The position numbers and the translations under genes are program-made. Positions 1 through 8,485 of a stretch of DNA of 64,000 nt are shown here, one piece after another; positions within the stretch are counted from its first letter, which is position 1, and each line of letters opens with the position of its first letter. Source of the DNA: CAWUFC02 sp963921335 (GTDB lineage Bacteria; Pseudomonadota; Gammaproteobacteria; Pseudomonadales; Halieaceae); assembly GCA_963921335.3 (NCBI GenBank), contig CAWUFC020000001.1, positions 496,001-560,000 on the forward strand, written 5' to 3'. Below the pieces are notes generated by a model. That model was not told the DNA's origin. It was given only the letters and a program-made list of their open reading frames with translations, and made no database searches.

Positions 1-2
1 AG

Positions 3-509
3 GCACTGGTTTCTCGACTGTGCGATCTGTTGAATGCCAGTAAGCCTCACTCGGCCTATCTTCACAATATCGCCGATAGCCACCAAACTCATGTCAGCTG
101 TAGTTTGCATGCGTTGGAAGCGATTAAACAAATGGTGCCGGAAGATCGGCCCCGTAATATATATGGTGTTGAAGTCTGGCGTGGGCTCGACTGGTTGCCC
201 GCAAAGTTCAGACTGGAGCTTGATACCAGCGACATGCCCGACCTACGCAGCGCTCTGATACAAGTTTTCGATTCGCAAATCGCGGCGGGCAAACGCTATG
301 ACCGAGCTATTGAGGCGAGGGCAACAGCAAACGCTACCTTTGCCGATTCCCACGCGGTAGACCAACATTCCAGCCTTGTTTTTGCGATGAATCTCAAGCC
401 TCTAGTGGACAACCCGCAGTTGACAGCTCGTGACTATTGGCGAGAGGTGCTTGCGGCGTTCGACCAGCTGGTGGATGCCAATCTGGCGCATTTGGAGCCA
501 AAATCGTGA
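3..509 (+). CDS. PIG-L (LmbE-like) family deacetylase, C-terminal part
   Basis: The reading frame is open through the left edge, so the 5' end lies outside the window. PIG-L enzymes are zinc hydrolases that remove N-acetyl groups from sugars; archaeal chitobiose deacetylase belongs to this fold. The visible part resembles the family C-terminus: a THVSCSLHALEAI helix, then SQIAAGKRYDRAIEARA and ANATFADSHAVD. The catalytic N-terminal zinc motif would be upstream and cannot be checked. It is followed 13 bp later by nagB and then a symporter, which suggests it acts on an acetylated amino sugar in place of NagA. That role is inferred. The codon read as Met at 30 is a TTG inside the gene, not a start. 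Confidence 0.6.
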   Translation, partial: ALVSRLCDLLNASKPHSAYLHNIADSHQTHVSCSLHALEAIKQMVPEDRPRNIYGVEVWRGLDWLPAKFRLELDTSDMPDLRSALIQVFDSQIAAGKRYDRAIEARATANATFADSHAVDQHSSLVFAMNLKPLVDNPQLTARDYWREVLAAFDQLVDANLAHLEPKS

Positions 510-522
510 GCTCGTGTAAATC

Positions 523-1356
523 ATGGAATTGATCATACCACCGGATGCGCAAGCGGTAGCGTGCAGAGCAGCTGATATCGTCTGCGACATGATGGCACAC
601 AAAGCTGATGCTGTGCTTGGACTGGCCACCGGCTCAACACCAGTTCCGCTTTACCGCGAGCTGGTGTCGCGCTATCAAAGTGGAAAGATTAGTTTTTCCC
701 ATGCCAGCAGTTTTAATCTCGATGAGTATGTGGGTTTACCCCCCGGCAGTCCTCACAGTTTTCGTCAATTTATGCAGGAACAACTGTTTGGGCACATTGA
801 TCTTGCAGAGGCACATGCTTTTATGCCGACGTGCCGGCATAATCAGGATCCTAGGCAAGTGGGGCCCGCATATGAACGATTGATTCAGGAACGAGGCGGT
901 ATTGATCTACAAATACTTGGAATAGGCCGCAATGGGCATATTGGGTTTAATGAACCGGGTTCAAGTCTTGGCTCGAGGACGCGGTTAAAGACATTGGCCA
1001 TGCATACGCGTCGTGACAATTTGCGCAGCTTTGAAGCCGAGGATCGCCAGCCGGTGTTAGCAATTACCATGGGTATAGCGACGATTCTCGAAGCCAGGCG
1101 AATTGTCCTGCTCGCAACCGGTGAAAACAAAGCCCAGGCTATTGCAGATGCGGTAGAAGGGCCGCTTGCTGCAATCCACCCGGCTTCGGCACTACAGCTC
1201 CACCAGCACGTCAGGGTAATTATCGACGAGGCTGCTGCCTCTAGGTTGATCAATTTTGAGTATTACCAGGATACTTTTGCGAAGAATGAATCGATCATTC
1301 AACGTCACGGTGAAGGCTTGGCGGGCGATCCCTGGTTTACACCAAATTTCAGCTGA
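523..1356 (+). CDS. nagB: Glucosamine-6-phosphate deaminase
   Basis: Converts glucosamine-6-phosphate to fructose-6-phosphate and ammonia in the cytoplasm. The 277 residues carry the phosphate-binding LATGSTP loop (34-40), FNLDEYVGL with catalytic Asp67, and GIGRNGHIGFNEP (133-145) with His139 and Glu144. Asn137 sits where the E. coli enzyme has Asp141; as far as I recall, Asn there is common in other bacterial NagB, so this does not argue against activity. It sits between the deacetylase fragment and the symporter, all on one strand with short gaps, so the three probably form an operon controlled by the DeoR-type regulator downstream. Confidence 0.93.
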   Translation: MELIIPPDAQAVACRAADIVCDMMAHKADAVLGLATGSTPVPLYRELVSRYQSGKISFSHASSFNLDEYVGLPPGSPHSFRQFMQEQLFGHIDLAEAHAFMPTCRHNQDPRQVGPAYERLIQERGGIDLQILGIGRNGHIGFNEPGSSLGSRTRLKTLAMHTRRDNLRSFEAEDRQPVLAITMGIATILEARRIVLLATGENKAQAIADAVEGPLAAIHPASALQLHQHVRVIIDEAAASRLINFEYYQDTFAKNESIIQRHGEGLAGDPWFTPNFS

Positions 1357-1374
1357 GTAGATAGACACCATCCA

Positions 1375-3144
1375 ATGACGCTCACGCCGCTAGACTGGTC
1401 CATTGTAGTTCTGTTTTTGACGCTCGCCATTGTCATTGGATTGTGGGCGAGCCGCTCGGCTGGCCAGAATGAGGAGGCCTACTTTTTATCCGGCCGGCGC
1501 ATGCCCTGGTGGCTATTGGGCGTGTCAATGGTGGCCACCACCTTCGCCGCAGACACTCCTTTGCTGGTGACCGATATTGTTCGCAGCAACGGCGTCGCCG
1601 GTAATTGGGTGTGGTGGGCCTTCTTGCTGACAGGCATGCTTACGACCTTTGTCTACGCTCGGTTGTGGCGGCGATCAGGGGTTTTGACCAATCTGGAATT
1701 CTACGAGCTTCGCTATAGTGGCCGGGCCGCAGTAGCCGTAAGGTCGTTCCGGGCTGTATACCTGGGTTTGTTTTTCAACGTCATGATTATGGCAACCGTT
1801 ACACTGGCGGCAATTAAAATCAGTACGGCCATGTTGGGTATTACACCTCTGGAAACTGTAATGGTGGCAGGTACGGCGACGCTCATATTTTGCACCTTGG
1901 GTGGTTTTCTGGGTGTGTTGCTCAGCGACCTGGTTTTGTTTTCCGCAGCCATGATTGGCTCTATAGCGGCGGCGATATATGCGTTGGATCATCCGGCGGT
2001 CAACGGTTTGTCGGGTCTGTTGTCGCATCCGCAGGTGGTGGGCAAAACCAGCTTCCTGCCTGATTTTTCCCAGCCGGAACAGGCTATGATGATCTTTATA
2101 CTGCCTTTGGCGGTGCAGTGGTGGAACGTTTGGTACCCGGGCTCAGAACCCGGTGGCGGTGGCTATGTTGCCCAGAGAATGCTGGCTGCGAAAGATGAAA
2201 AAAATGCCATGGCTGCGGTGTTGCTGTTTCAATGTGCCCATTACGTGTTGCGACCCTGGCCCTGGATTATCGTTGCGCTGGCTTCTCTTATCGTTTATCC
2301 CGATTTGGCCTCCTTGCAGGAGGCGCTGCCCGATGCGCCGACCTCAATCATCAGCCATGATCTGGCATACCCTGCCATGTTGGGGCTGTTGCCCTCCGGA
2401 CTAAAGGGCCTGGTAGTTGGTTCGCTACTGGCTGCGTATATGTCAACAATGTCTACCCAGATCAATTGGGGCTCCTCTTATCTGGTCAACGATTGTTACC
2501 GCAGGTTGCTGCGGCCGCACGCCAGTGGCCGTCATTTGGTACTGGTCGGTCGCATTGCTTCAGCCGTGTTAATGGTGTGTGCATGCGTTCTGGCTCTCTT
2601 TCTGGAAAGTGCCATGCAGGCGTTTACGTTATTGCTCAGTGTTGGCGCGGGAACGGGCTTGTTGTTTATTCTGCGCTGGTTCTGGTGGAGGGTTAACGCC
2701 TGGAGCGAGATAACGGCGATGCTGGTGTCATTTTTAGCCGCCGCCTATTTCCAGCTGGCTGAATTGCCGGCGATGGAAGCGTGGCAAAAAGTGGTGGTGC
2801 CTATCGGCATTACTACGCTGGCCTGGCTGCTGGTTACTTATGCCACTCCCTCAACAGAGAAATCGGTTTTGCTTTCATTTTGTAACTTGGTCAAGCCCGC
2901 AGGACCTGGCTGGAAACCGATCAAGGCGCTTGCTGGCTATAAAAAAGGGTTGGATTCTGACAATGGCCAACTGGCCCTCTCCCTCTTGAGCGTGTTGGTG
3001 GCAAGTGTGTCTATCTACGCCGCGCTGTTTGCGGTGGGGTATGGCCTGTATGGAAGGCACTCCATGGCCACAGGGCTCGGTGCTATAGCCTTGTGCGGTG
3101 CCGGGTTTATGTGGAAAAACTGGGCGCAGCTGACCCGAGCTTAA
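1375..3144 (+). CDS. Sodium:solute symporter (SSS family)
   Basis: A 589-residue inner-membrane protein with about 13-14 hydrophobic segments. The N-terminal region has the SSS pattern: SGRRMPWWLLGVSMVATT then AADTPLL around residues 38-65. Members import sugars, amino acids or organic acids with Na+. Substrate cannot be read from sequence; position directly after nagB suggests an amino sugar or its oligomer. Its stop codon overlaps that of the convergent DeoR-type regulator by four bases, leaving no room for a separate terminator. Confidence 0.88.
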   Translation: MTLTPLDWSIVVLFLTLAIVIGLWASRSAGQNEEAYFLSGRRMPWWLLGVSMVATTFAADTPLLVTDIVRSNGVAGNWVWWAFLLTGMLTTFVYARLWRRSGVLTNLEFYELRYSGRAAVAVRSFRAVYLGLFFNVMIMATVTLAAIKISTAMLGITPLETVMVAGTATLIFCTLGGFLGVLLSDLVLFSAAMIGSIAAAIYALDHPAVNGLSGLLSHPQVVGKTSFLPDFSQPEQAMMIFILPLAVQWWNVWYPGSEPGGGGYVAQRMLAAKDEKNAMAAVLLFQCAHYVLRPWPWIIVALASLIVYPDLASLQEALPDAPTSIISHDLAYPAMLGLLPSGLKGLVVGSLLAAYMSTMSTQINWGSSYLVNDCYRRLLRPHASGRHLVLVGRIASAVLMVCACVLALFLESAMQAFTLLLSVGAGTGLLFILRWFWWRVNAWSEITAMLVSFLAAAYFQLAELPAMEAWQKVVVPIGITTLAWLLVTYATPSTEKSVLLSFCNLVKPAGPGWKPIKALAGYKKGLDSDNGQLALSLLSVLVASVSIYAALFAVGYGLYGRHSMATGLGAIALCGAGFMWKNWAQLTRA

Positions 3145-3923
3145 ACATCAATCAGGTGCAGGGCGACCCCTGCACTTTCAAGGGCGTCAACGTATTCCTG
3201 GGGAATCATTGAATCAGTTATGACTGCGGTGAGATTGGCAATATCCGTAATCAGGTGCATGCCTGAATTGCCAAACTTGCTTGAGTCGGTCACAGCGATA
3301 ACCTGACTGGCAGATTGACATCTAGCGCGGTTAAGGCGGGCTTCGGGTTCATGGTGGGTGCTAACACCTTGCAGCGAAAAACTGTGCACTCCGAGGAAAA
3401 ACTTATCGAAGTGCATATTTTCCAGCAAATACTCTGAAAAACCATCGTAGAAAGACTGGGACTTGGCTCGTAGCGCGCCCCCATCCATGGTTAATTCAAC
3501 CTGCTCCATCTTGGACAACACGGTTGCTACATTAAGGGCATTAGTCATTACTCTGAGCCGGGAATGATTTTTCAGGCAGCGCGCAATTTCTTCTGTCGTG
3601 GTGCCGGAATCCAGCAAAAGACTCTCTTCATTATTTACAAGAGAGGCCGCAACTCTGCCAATTTGTTGTTTCAGGGCGCGATGCTCCTTATAGCGGTCAG
3701 TAACTGACAGCTCCCTGGTCAGTGAAGAGTTCGCCAGGGCGCCACCGCGCGACCTCACCAGCAGTCCGCGGCGGTCCAGGTCATTTAAATCATGGCGAAT
3801 AGTCACGGTGGAAACGTTATAAAGCCTCGCCAGTTCATCCACCCTAGCCTCGCCGTTGGATTGTATATACTCGACTATTTTCTTTCGACGTCGAACGGAA
3901 TCGCGCATTAGTTTTTCTGACAT
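3141..3923 (-). CDS. DeoR/GlpR-family transcriptional regulator
   Basis: A 260-residue repressor. The N-terminal winged helix (about 14-68) has the recognition helix VSTVTIRHDLNDLDRRG and the RSRGGA wing typical of DeoR proteins. The C-terminal DeoRC sugar-phosphate domain carries LLLDSGTTTEEIA near residue 100 and a VTDSSKFG motif near 215. Family members sense phosphorylated sugars, and this one most likely regulates the amino-sugar genes it converges with (inference). The start ATG at 3923 faces the ASCH gene. Confidence 0.85.
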   Translation of the reverse strand: MSEKLMRDSVRRRKKIVEYIQSNGEARVDELARLYNVSTVTIRHDLNDLDRRGLLVRSRGGALANSSLTRELSVTDRYKEHRALKQQIGRVAASLVNNEESLLLDSGTTTEEIARCLKNHSRLRVMTNALNVATVLSKMEQVELTMDGGALRAKSQSFYDGFSEYLLENMHFDKFFLGVHSFSLQGVSTHHEPEARLNRARCQSASQVIAVTDSSKFGNSGMHLITDIANLTAVITDSMIPQEYVDALESAGVALHLIDV

Positions 3924-4033
3924 TGAAAGTTACTTTAGGGCAGTATCTTTCATTTATTTTCGTTGATCAACGAAGTGGGCTACCTTGCGTGAGCCGCGTT
4001 GTCGTTTCTGGGCCAGTGAGCTTTAATGTCACT

Positions 4034-4453
4034 ATGGCCGATATTAATGACTTGATGAACAGCTATCCCGACGCTGACACGTTCTACTTTGGTGACAGCG
4101 AAGCCCTGTGTGCCAGGCTGATTGAACTGGTCCGCAGCGGAAAAAAAACCGCAACCTGTGGAGCTTACCGAGATTTTGAAAATGGCACAGATAACATGCC
4201 GGTTCTGGCCCGCTGTGATATTGCCCTGAACTGGGACAGTAGCCCCGCACTGGTGCTGAAAACAGTGGGTCTTGAGCTGAAACGTTTCTGTGACGTGGAA
4301 GAGCACTTTGCCCTCGCAGAAGGTGAGAACGATGACCTTCAAGGCTGGCGTGATGATCATCAGGCCTATTTTGAGCGGAATGGCGGCTTCGACCCGGAGA
4401 TGATGTTGGTGTGCGAGTACTTTGAGCTGGTTGAAGACCTGGTCGATCAGTAA
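4034..4453 (+). CDS. ASCH domain protein
   Basis: 139 residues from the ATG at 4034. The frame stays open back to 3923, but that stretch overlaps the divergent regulator's start and has no family similarity. The ASCH fold is marked by RSGKKTATCGAYRDFENG with the G-K-K-T motif near residue 35, a strand-rich middle and an acidic C-terminus. ASCH proteins are proposed to bind RNA or modified nucleosides; some are amidohydrolases. The gene ends two bases before glmU and may be co-transcribed with it. Confidence 0.7.
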   Translation: MADINDLMNSYPDADTFYFGDSEALCARLIELVRSGKKTATCGAYRDFENGTDNMPVLARCDIALNWDSSPALVLKTVGLELKRFCDVEEHFALAEGENDDLQGWRDDHQAYFERNGGFDPEMMLVCEYFELVEDLVDQ

Positions 4454-4455
4454 GC

Positions 4456-5802
4456 ATGAGCCTCGAAGTCATTATTCTTGCAGCGGGGCAGGGCACCCGC
4501 ATGAAATCCGAATTTCCCAAGGTGCTGCACCCGGTGGGTGGCAAGCCGATGTTGCAGCACCTGATTGATACCGCCCAATCTCTCAACCCCATTGCCATCC
4601 ACGTGGTGATAGGCCATCAGGCAGAGCTTATAGAGGAACAACTGGCGCAGGACGGTGTGAACTGGGTATTGCAGGCTGAGCAGCACGGTACCGGTCATGC
4701 GGTGATGCAGGCCATGCCCGCAGTTGCTGCTGACTCCGATGTCTTGATTCTGGTGGGTGATGCGCCATTGCTACGCCAGGCAACCCTGCAGCAATTGCTA
4801 CAGCTGCCCTTGCCCGCATTGGTGACAGCAGAGCTTACAGATCCGCGCTCGCTGGGACGAATTGTGAGGGATGAGCAAGGCACTTTCGTCGGCGTGGTGG
4901 AGTACAAAGATGCTTCCGCAGAGCAACGTACTATTCGGGAGATTAACTCCGGGGTAATTGCCGCCACGGCTGCACAGCTCAATGCCTGGCTGCCCCGGGT
5001 TGGCAATGATAACAATCAGAATGAGTATTACCTGCCGGATGTACTACCCTTGGCTATAGCCGAGGGTGTCCCTGTACAGACAGCACTCGCCAGTGAAATC
5101 GAGGTATTGGGCGTGAATGATAAAGCCGAACTCAACCGGGTAGAGCGTGAACATCAGCAGCGACAGGCCGCGGAATTGATGCAGGCCGGTGTGACCCTGG
5201 CTGACGCCGCACGCGTTGACGTTCGCGGCGACATCAGCGTGGGCACTGATGTGTATATCGATATCAATGCGGTGTTCGAGGGCAAGGTAACCCTTGGCAA
5301 CAATGTAAGCATCGGCCCCAACTGTGTGCTGAAGAATGTAAGCCTCGGTGATGGTGTTGAGGTGAAGGCTTTTTCCCACCTTGAAGAGGTCACCGCACAA
5401 GCAGGTTGTGAAATTGGGCCTTATGCCCGCTTGCGCCCCGGTACTGAGTTGGGTGAAGGCGCCAAAATCGGTAATTTTGTGGAAACCAAAAAAGCCAGTA
5501 TCGGCGCCGGCAGCAAAGCTAACCACCTCGCCTACGTGGGCGATGCAGAAGTGGGCAGTGGCGTAAACATCGGTGCGGGCACCATCACCTGTAACTACGA
5601 CGGGGCCGCCAAGCACAAGACGAAGCTGGGCGACGGCGTATTTGTTGGTTCCAACTCCACCCTGGTAGCGCCGGTCGAGGTTGAAGAAGGTGGCTACGTA
5701 GGCGCCGGCTCCACGGTGACCAAGAAAGTGGAAGAGGGTGAGTTGGCAGTTAGCCGCGCCAAGCAACGCAATATCAAAGGCTGGAAGCGACCCAAGAAAT
5801 GA
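4456..5802 (+). CDS. glmU: Bifunctional GlmU: GlcNAc-1-P uridyltransferase / GlcN-1-P acetyltransferase
   Basis: Makes UDP-GlcNAc for peptidoglycan and lipopolysaccharide. The 448 residues start with the nucleotidyltransferase signature LAAGQGTRMKSEFPKVLHP, followed by a Rossmann-like domain to about residue 227 (VLGVNDKAELNRVER). A left-handed beta-helix of hexapeptide repeats then ends in the acetyltransferase region GAGTITCNYDGAAKHKT. Length is close to the usual 456. The atp operon, which often precedes glmU in gammaproteobacteria, is not beside it here. The stop overlaps the next start as ATGA. Confidence 0.97.
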   Translation: MSLEVIILAAGQGTRMKSEFPKVLHPVGGKPMLQHLIDTAQSLNPIAIHVVIGHQAELIEEQLAQDGVNWVLQAEQHGTGHAVMQAMPAVAADSDVLILVGDAPLLRQATLQQLLQLPLPALVTAELTDPRSLGRIVRDEQGTFVGVVEYKDASAEQRTIREINSGVIAATAAQLNAWLPRVGNDNNQNEYYLPDVLPLAIAEGVPVQTALASEIEVLGVNDKAELNRVEREHQQRQAAELMQAGVTLADAARVDVRGDISVGTDVYIDINAVFEGKVTLGNNVSIGPNCVLKNVSLGDGVEVKAFSHLEEVTAQAGCEIGPYARLRPGTELGEGAKIGNFVETKKASIGAGSKANHLAYVGDAEVGSGVNIGAGTITCNYDGAAKHKTKLGDGVFVGSNSTLVAPVEVEEGGYVGAGSTVTKKVEEGELAVSRAKQRNIKGWKRPKK

Positions 5803-6272
5803 GGACTAAGATCACTTCTGAGTTCAATGCGTCAGCCGACGAAGTCTGGGGCAGGGTAAAGCGGACATCCACCTTCATCTATATCAGTAGCGGCTTACTG
5901 AGCTTTGCCAACGCCGAAAGCTTCCCGGAAGAATGGGAGACTGATAAAACCCTGGCTGCAGATATCCGCTTCTTTGGGTTTATACCCGGCGGCACGCACT
6001 ACATCCAGTTCAAAGCCATTGATGATGTGGCCATGCGTCTCAACACCGAGGAATGGAGTGGCATGATATCCAGCTGGAATCATGTGATCACGGTGGAACC
6101 CCTGGACGGTGGCCGTTGTCGCTATACCGACGATGTGGAGATGCACGCCGGCATTATGACGCCGCTGGTATGGTTGTTTTCCCAGTTGTTGTATCGCTAT
6201 CGACAGCGTCGCTGGCATTCGTTGCTGAGAGCTGCGCAGACCCTGAAGCGGGCTGCGGGCAGAAAGAGGTAG
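5799..6272 (+). CDS. SRPBCC-superfamily protein
   Basis: 157 residues beginning inside the glmU stop codon (ATGA), so translation is probably coupled. The pattern fits the START/SRPBCC lipid-binding fold: strand ITSEFNASADEVWGRV, a helix, strands ending in HYIQFKAI, then RCRYTDDVEMHAG and a long C-terminal helix rich in Arg. The ligand is unknown. It is probably cytoplasmic, perhaps membrane-associated through the hydrophobic PLVWLFSQLLYRYRQRR segment. Confidence 0.55.
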   Translation: MRTKITSEFNASADEVWGRVKRTSTFIYISSGLLSFANAESFPEEWETDKTLAADIRFFGFIPGGTHYIQFKAIDDVAMRLNTEEWSGMISSWNHVITVEPLDGGRCRYTDDVEMHAGIMTPLVWLFSQLLYRYRQRRWHSLLRAAQTLKRAAGRKR

Positions 6273-6281
6273 CGGGAGCCC

Positions 6282-6815
6282 ATGCTCGACACAGACTACT
6301 TTGGATTCATTATCGAGTTTTCCATTGGTCTGGCCGGGTTTTCAGCAATAGTCACTGCCTTCATGCACCAGAGTGGCGGCGGTATTGGTCCGGTGGACCG
6401 CTTTCGTATCAGCAACATGCTGGCGCTGGCGTTTCTACCCGCTTTTCTGTCCTTTCTTTATCTGGGTTTGCAGGGCGTGATAGGCGCAGGCATGGCGGCA
6501 CGGGTGATCTCAGGACTGCACTCGATAGTTCTGTTCATCATACTGATGCTGGCCTTCAAGGCGATCAGCCGTATTCATCGAATAACTCCGGAGGCGATCA
6601 ATACCACGGTGTTTGTTGTGGTTGCGGGCGTGTCATCAGTTCTGATCGTGGTTCAGGCCCTATCAGCCATGGGAACGATACAACAACACCTTTTCGCTCT
6701 GTATTTTTGCCTGGTGGTGACTTTGATGCAGGGCGCGGTGATGTTCGTGCGCATCCTGTTCGGCGATCGCAAGCTGGCGCTGAGATCGTTGGCGGAGGAG
6801 GAGCAGGAAACATGA
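6282..6815 (+). CDS. Integral membrane protein of unknown function
   Basis: 177 residues with about five hydrophobic segments: roughly 7-27, 48-70, 80-96, 105-127 and 133-157. No recognisable domain or catalytic motif. It starts nine bases after the SRPBCC gene and ends 25 bp before the convergent DUF2283 gene. It was not recognised; the start ATG at 6282 follows AGCGGGAGCCC. Confidence 0.55.
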   Translation: MLDTDYFGFIIEFSIGLAGFSAIVTAFMHQSGGGIGPVDRFRISNMLALAFLPAFLSFLYLGLQGVIGAGMAARVISGLHSIVLFIILMLAFKAISRIHRITPEAINTTVFVVVAGVSSVLIVVQALSAMGTIQQHLFALYFCLVVTLMQGAVMFVRILFGDRKLALRSLAEEEQET

Positions 6816-6840
6816 ACCGGGCTGTCAATGGCGCAGCTGT

Positions 6841-7038
6841 TTAGGCAGCGATTTCCTCGAACGAGAAGTGAGGTGCGTCGGTGCGATCCTTGGCGTGTTC
6901 CATGGTTATCGCGCAAATGTTGCCCTGGGCATCGATATCGATCACGGTGTTTTCGTCCAGGTCTCGGGATTCGACGATATCGCTGCAGCGAAACTCAATG
7001 TACAGGGTGTCGGTATTTTTAAAGTACTGTACTTTCAT
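6841..7038 (-). CDS. DUF2283 protein (antitoxin-like partner)
   Basis: 65 residues with the DUF2283 pattern: MKVQYFKNTDTLYIEFR, then ENTVIDIDAQGNICAITMEHA. These small proteins are often coded next to DUF4258 proteins in what look like toxin-antitoxin modules. Its ATG overlaps the stop of the upstream gene (ATGA at 7035-7038), and it is the third gene of the intI transcript. An antitoxin role is inferred from the pairing only. Confidence 0.7.
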   Translation of the reverse strand: MKVQYFKNTDTLYIEFRCSDIVESRDLDENTVIDIDAQGNICAITMEHAKDRTDAPHFSFEEIAA

Positions 7039-7289
7039 GGTTTGAAACCTCTGTCGAAAAACGCGTTGTGAACCGTTTCCCCATCGGGAAGCAAAACGAC
7101 TCGCAAGTATTTTCCACCCATTTCGGGCACTTTGCCCCAGCGACGTATTCTTCCATCACTTTGAATATGCTCCTTTTCAGGCGATTCCACAACTCGAATG
7201 ATCCAGTGCCAATGAATATCAGCGCGATCAGCCCGTGTCGCCAGTGAGTCAAAGTACTCCGTGGTCCTGATGCTTCTGGCCCTGGGCAT
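7035..7289 (-). CDS. DUF4258-like small protein (possible toxin)
   Basis: 84 residues. The core WIIRVVESPEKEHIQ, IRRWGKVPEMGGKYLRVVL and TVHNAFFDRGFK resembles DUF4258-type proteins that pair with DUF2283, which have been likened to RelE/BrnT-type toxins. Its ATG directly follows the integrase stop (TAGATG), so all three genes share one transcript. It could be a stabilising module for the array, but no toxicity evidence can be read from sequence. Confidence 0.5.
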   Translation of the reverse strand: MPRARSIRTTEYFDSLATRADRADIHWHWIIRVVESPEKEHIQSDGRIRRWGKVPEMGGKYLRVVLLPDGETVHNAFFDRGFKP

Positions 7290-8252
7290 CTACATATCAG
7301 ACAGGGGGCTGAGTACCGCCCTGCCACCCCGGTTTAGTACGTGAGTGTAGATCTCGGTGGTGCGAACGTCAGAGTGGCCCAGTTGTTCCTGTACTGTTCG
7401 AATGTCAGCACCACGCTGCAACAAGTGTGTGGCAAAACTATGGCGCAGTGTATGGCAGGTTGCATGCTTGTGAATGCCCGCCGCTCTAACCGCCTTTTTC
7501 ATGGCGCGTTGTATGTTCTGTTCGTAGATATGGTGGCGCCGTATTTTCCCCGTGTGTTTGTCCCGGGAGCGCTTGTCTGCCGGAAAGGCATACTGCCAGG
7601 CCAATTCAAACGCGGCGCTCGGGTATTTCCTTTCGAGTGCATAGGGTAGGTATACGCCGGACCACTCTGGCCATGCCCGGTCTTCTTCCCAGGCTAAAGA
7701 CGCGCGTTGAAGTTGCAGCTTTAGCTCAGGCACGCAGAGTTCAGACAAGGTAGTGATACGGCTTTTACGACCCTTGCCGTCACGCACATAAATTGAAAGC
7801 TGATCAATGTCGATATCTTTCACTCGCAAGCGGCAGGCCTCCATGAGCCGCAGTCCTGAACCGTACATGAGCTGTGCCAACATCAGATGACTGCCATGTA
7901 GGTGCGCAAAGATCTGCCTTATCTTGTCGCGGGTGAGCACAACCGGTAGATTGCGCTGGTGCTTGGCGTAGGCAAATTCGGGTAGATTGATGCTCTCCAC
8001 ACCCAACACCTTGCGATACAGGTACATCATGGCATTCAGCGCGGTCTTTTGCGTGGCCGGTGACACGTTGCGCTTTAAGGCCAGATACTCGAGAAACGCG
8101 GTAATTTCCCGCGCTCGCATATCCTTGGGATGCCGGTAGTTGTGAAAGCGGATGTAGGCCCGTATCCAGTAAATATAGGTGTCTTCAGTGCGTTTACTGT
8201 ATTGGCGCGCACGCAGGTGATTGCTCACCTCGGTGAGAAATTGCGATTTCAT
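7290..8252 (-). CDS. intI: Integron integrase IntI
   Basis: A 320-residue tyrosine recombinase that joins attI and attC sites. The catalytic set is complete: Arg135 (GSGLRLME), Lys160, His267 and Arg270 (CHTLRH), His293 (LGHSD) and Tyr302 (TEIYTHV). The integron-specific insertion, absent from XerC/D, lies at about 205-225 and includes LERKYPSA and AWQYAFP. This region binds the flipped-out bases of the attC hairpin. It is full length, with no frameshift, and divergent from the cassette array, as in known integrons. The downstream DUF4258/DUF2283 pair is co-transcribed. Confidence 0.96.
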   Translation of the reverse strand: MKSQFLTEVSNHLRARQYSKRTEDTYIYWIRAYIRFHNYRHPKDMRAREITAFLEYLALKRNVSPATQKTALNAMMYLYRKVLGVESINLPEFAYAKHQRNLPVVLTRDKIRQIFAHLHGSHLMLAQLMYGSGLRLMEACRLRVKDIDIDQLSIYVRDGKGRKSRITTLSELCVPELKLQLQRASLAWEEDRAWPEWSGVYLPYALERKYPSAAFELAWQYAFPADKRSRDKHTGKIRRHHIYEQNIQRAMKKAVRAAGIHKHATCHTLRHSFATHLLQRGADIRTVQEQLGHSDVRTTEIYTHVLNRGGRAVLSPLSDM

Positions 8253-8344
8253 GGCACGTCCCTGTGCTGTCTGTATGTGAAGCGTAGACCATCGGGTTCG
8301 TTTGCCAGTTCAGAAATGACCGCTTAAGCTTAAAAACAGGCGCT

Positions 8345-8407
8345 GGAGGGGGATAGGGGCTTTGATGACGACTTCTGCAAGTTATACAGCACAGTTCTGT
8401 GTTAGAT
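8345..8407 (+). other. attI primary recombination site
   Basis: The junction with the first cassette is GTTAGAT at 8401-8407, a perfect match to the core GTTRRRY; crossover would be after the G at 8401. Just upstream are a short inverted repeat CACAG-TT-CTGTG (8390-8401) and a second core-like GTTATAC (8381-8387). The left limit is approximate, because the accessory integrase sites of attI have no fixed sequence. Confidence 0.7.
8362..8388 (+). promoter_or_regulatory. Candidate cassette promoter Pc
   Basis: TTGATG at 8362-8367 and TATACA at 8383-8388 read towards the cassettes, with a 15-bp spacer, shorter than ideal. It would drive the first cassettes from inside attI. Another weak option is TTGCCA at 8302 with TAAGCT at 8325. 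Neither is strong. Confidence 0.3.
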
Positions 8408-8412
8408 CACAG
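8397..8412. promoter_or_regulatory. LexA-box-like site over the attI junction
   Basis: CTGTGTTAGATCACAG matches the SOS-box frame CTGT-N8-ACAG exactly, but its centre is less AT-rich than strong boxes. It lies about 145 bp upstream of the intI start and spans the crossover point. Half of it belongs to the first cassette, so it may be fortuitous. Confidence 0.3.
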
Positions 8413-8485
8413 CACTGTGCCACCGATTAAGCTGTTATGCGTACTAAACGGGCCATCGAGCAATGATGAAATTGGTGGTGAGCAA

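Noticed and set aside
3923..4033. Extension of the ASCH protein to the ATG/GTG at 3923
   Set aside because: Overlaps the start of the divergent regulator and its promoter region and is not part of the ASCH fold.
6053..6844. 263-codon open frame on the plus strand
   Set aside because: It is in a different frame over two better-supported genes (SRPBCC and the membrane protein) and has no domain.
7290..8252. Phage or genomic-island integrase
   Set aside because: It has the integron-specific insertion and is followed by attI/attC sites; no phage genes or tRNA target nearby.
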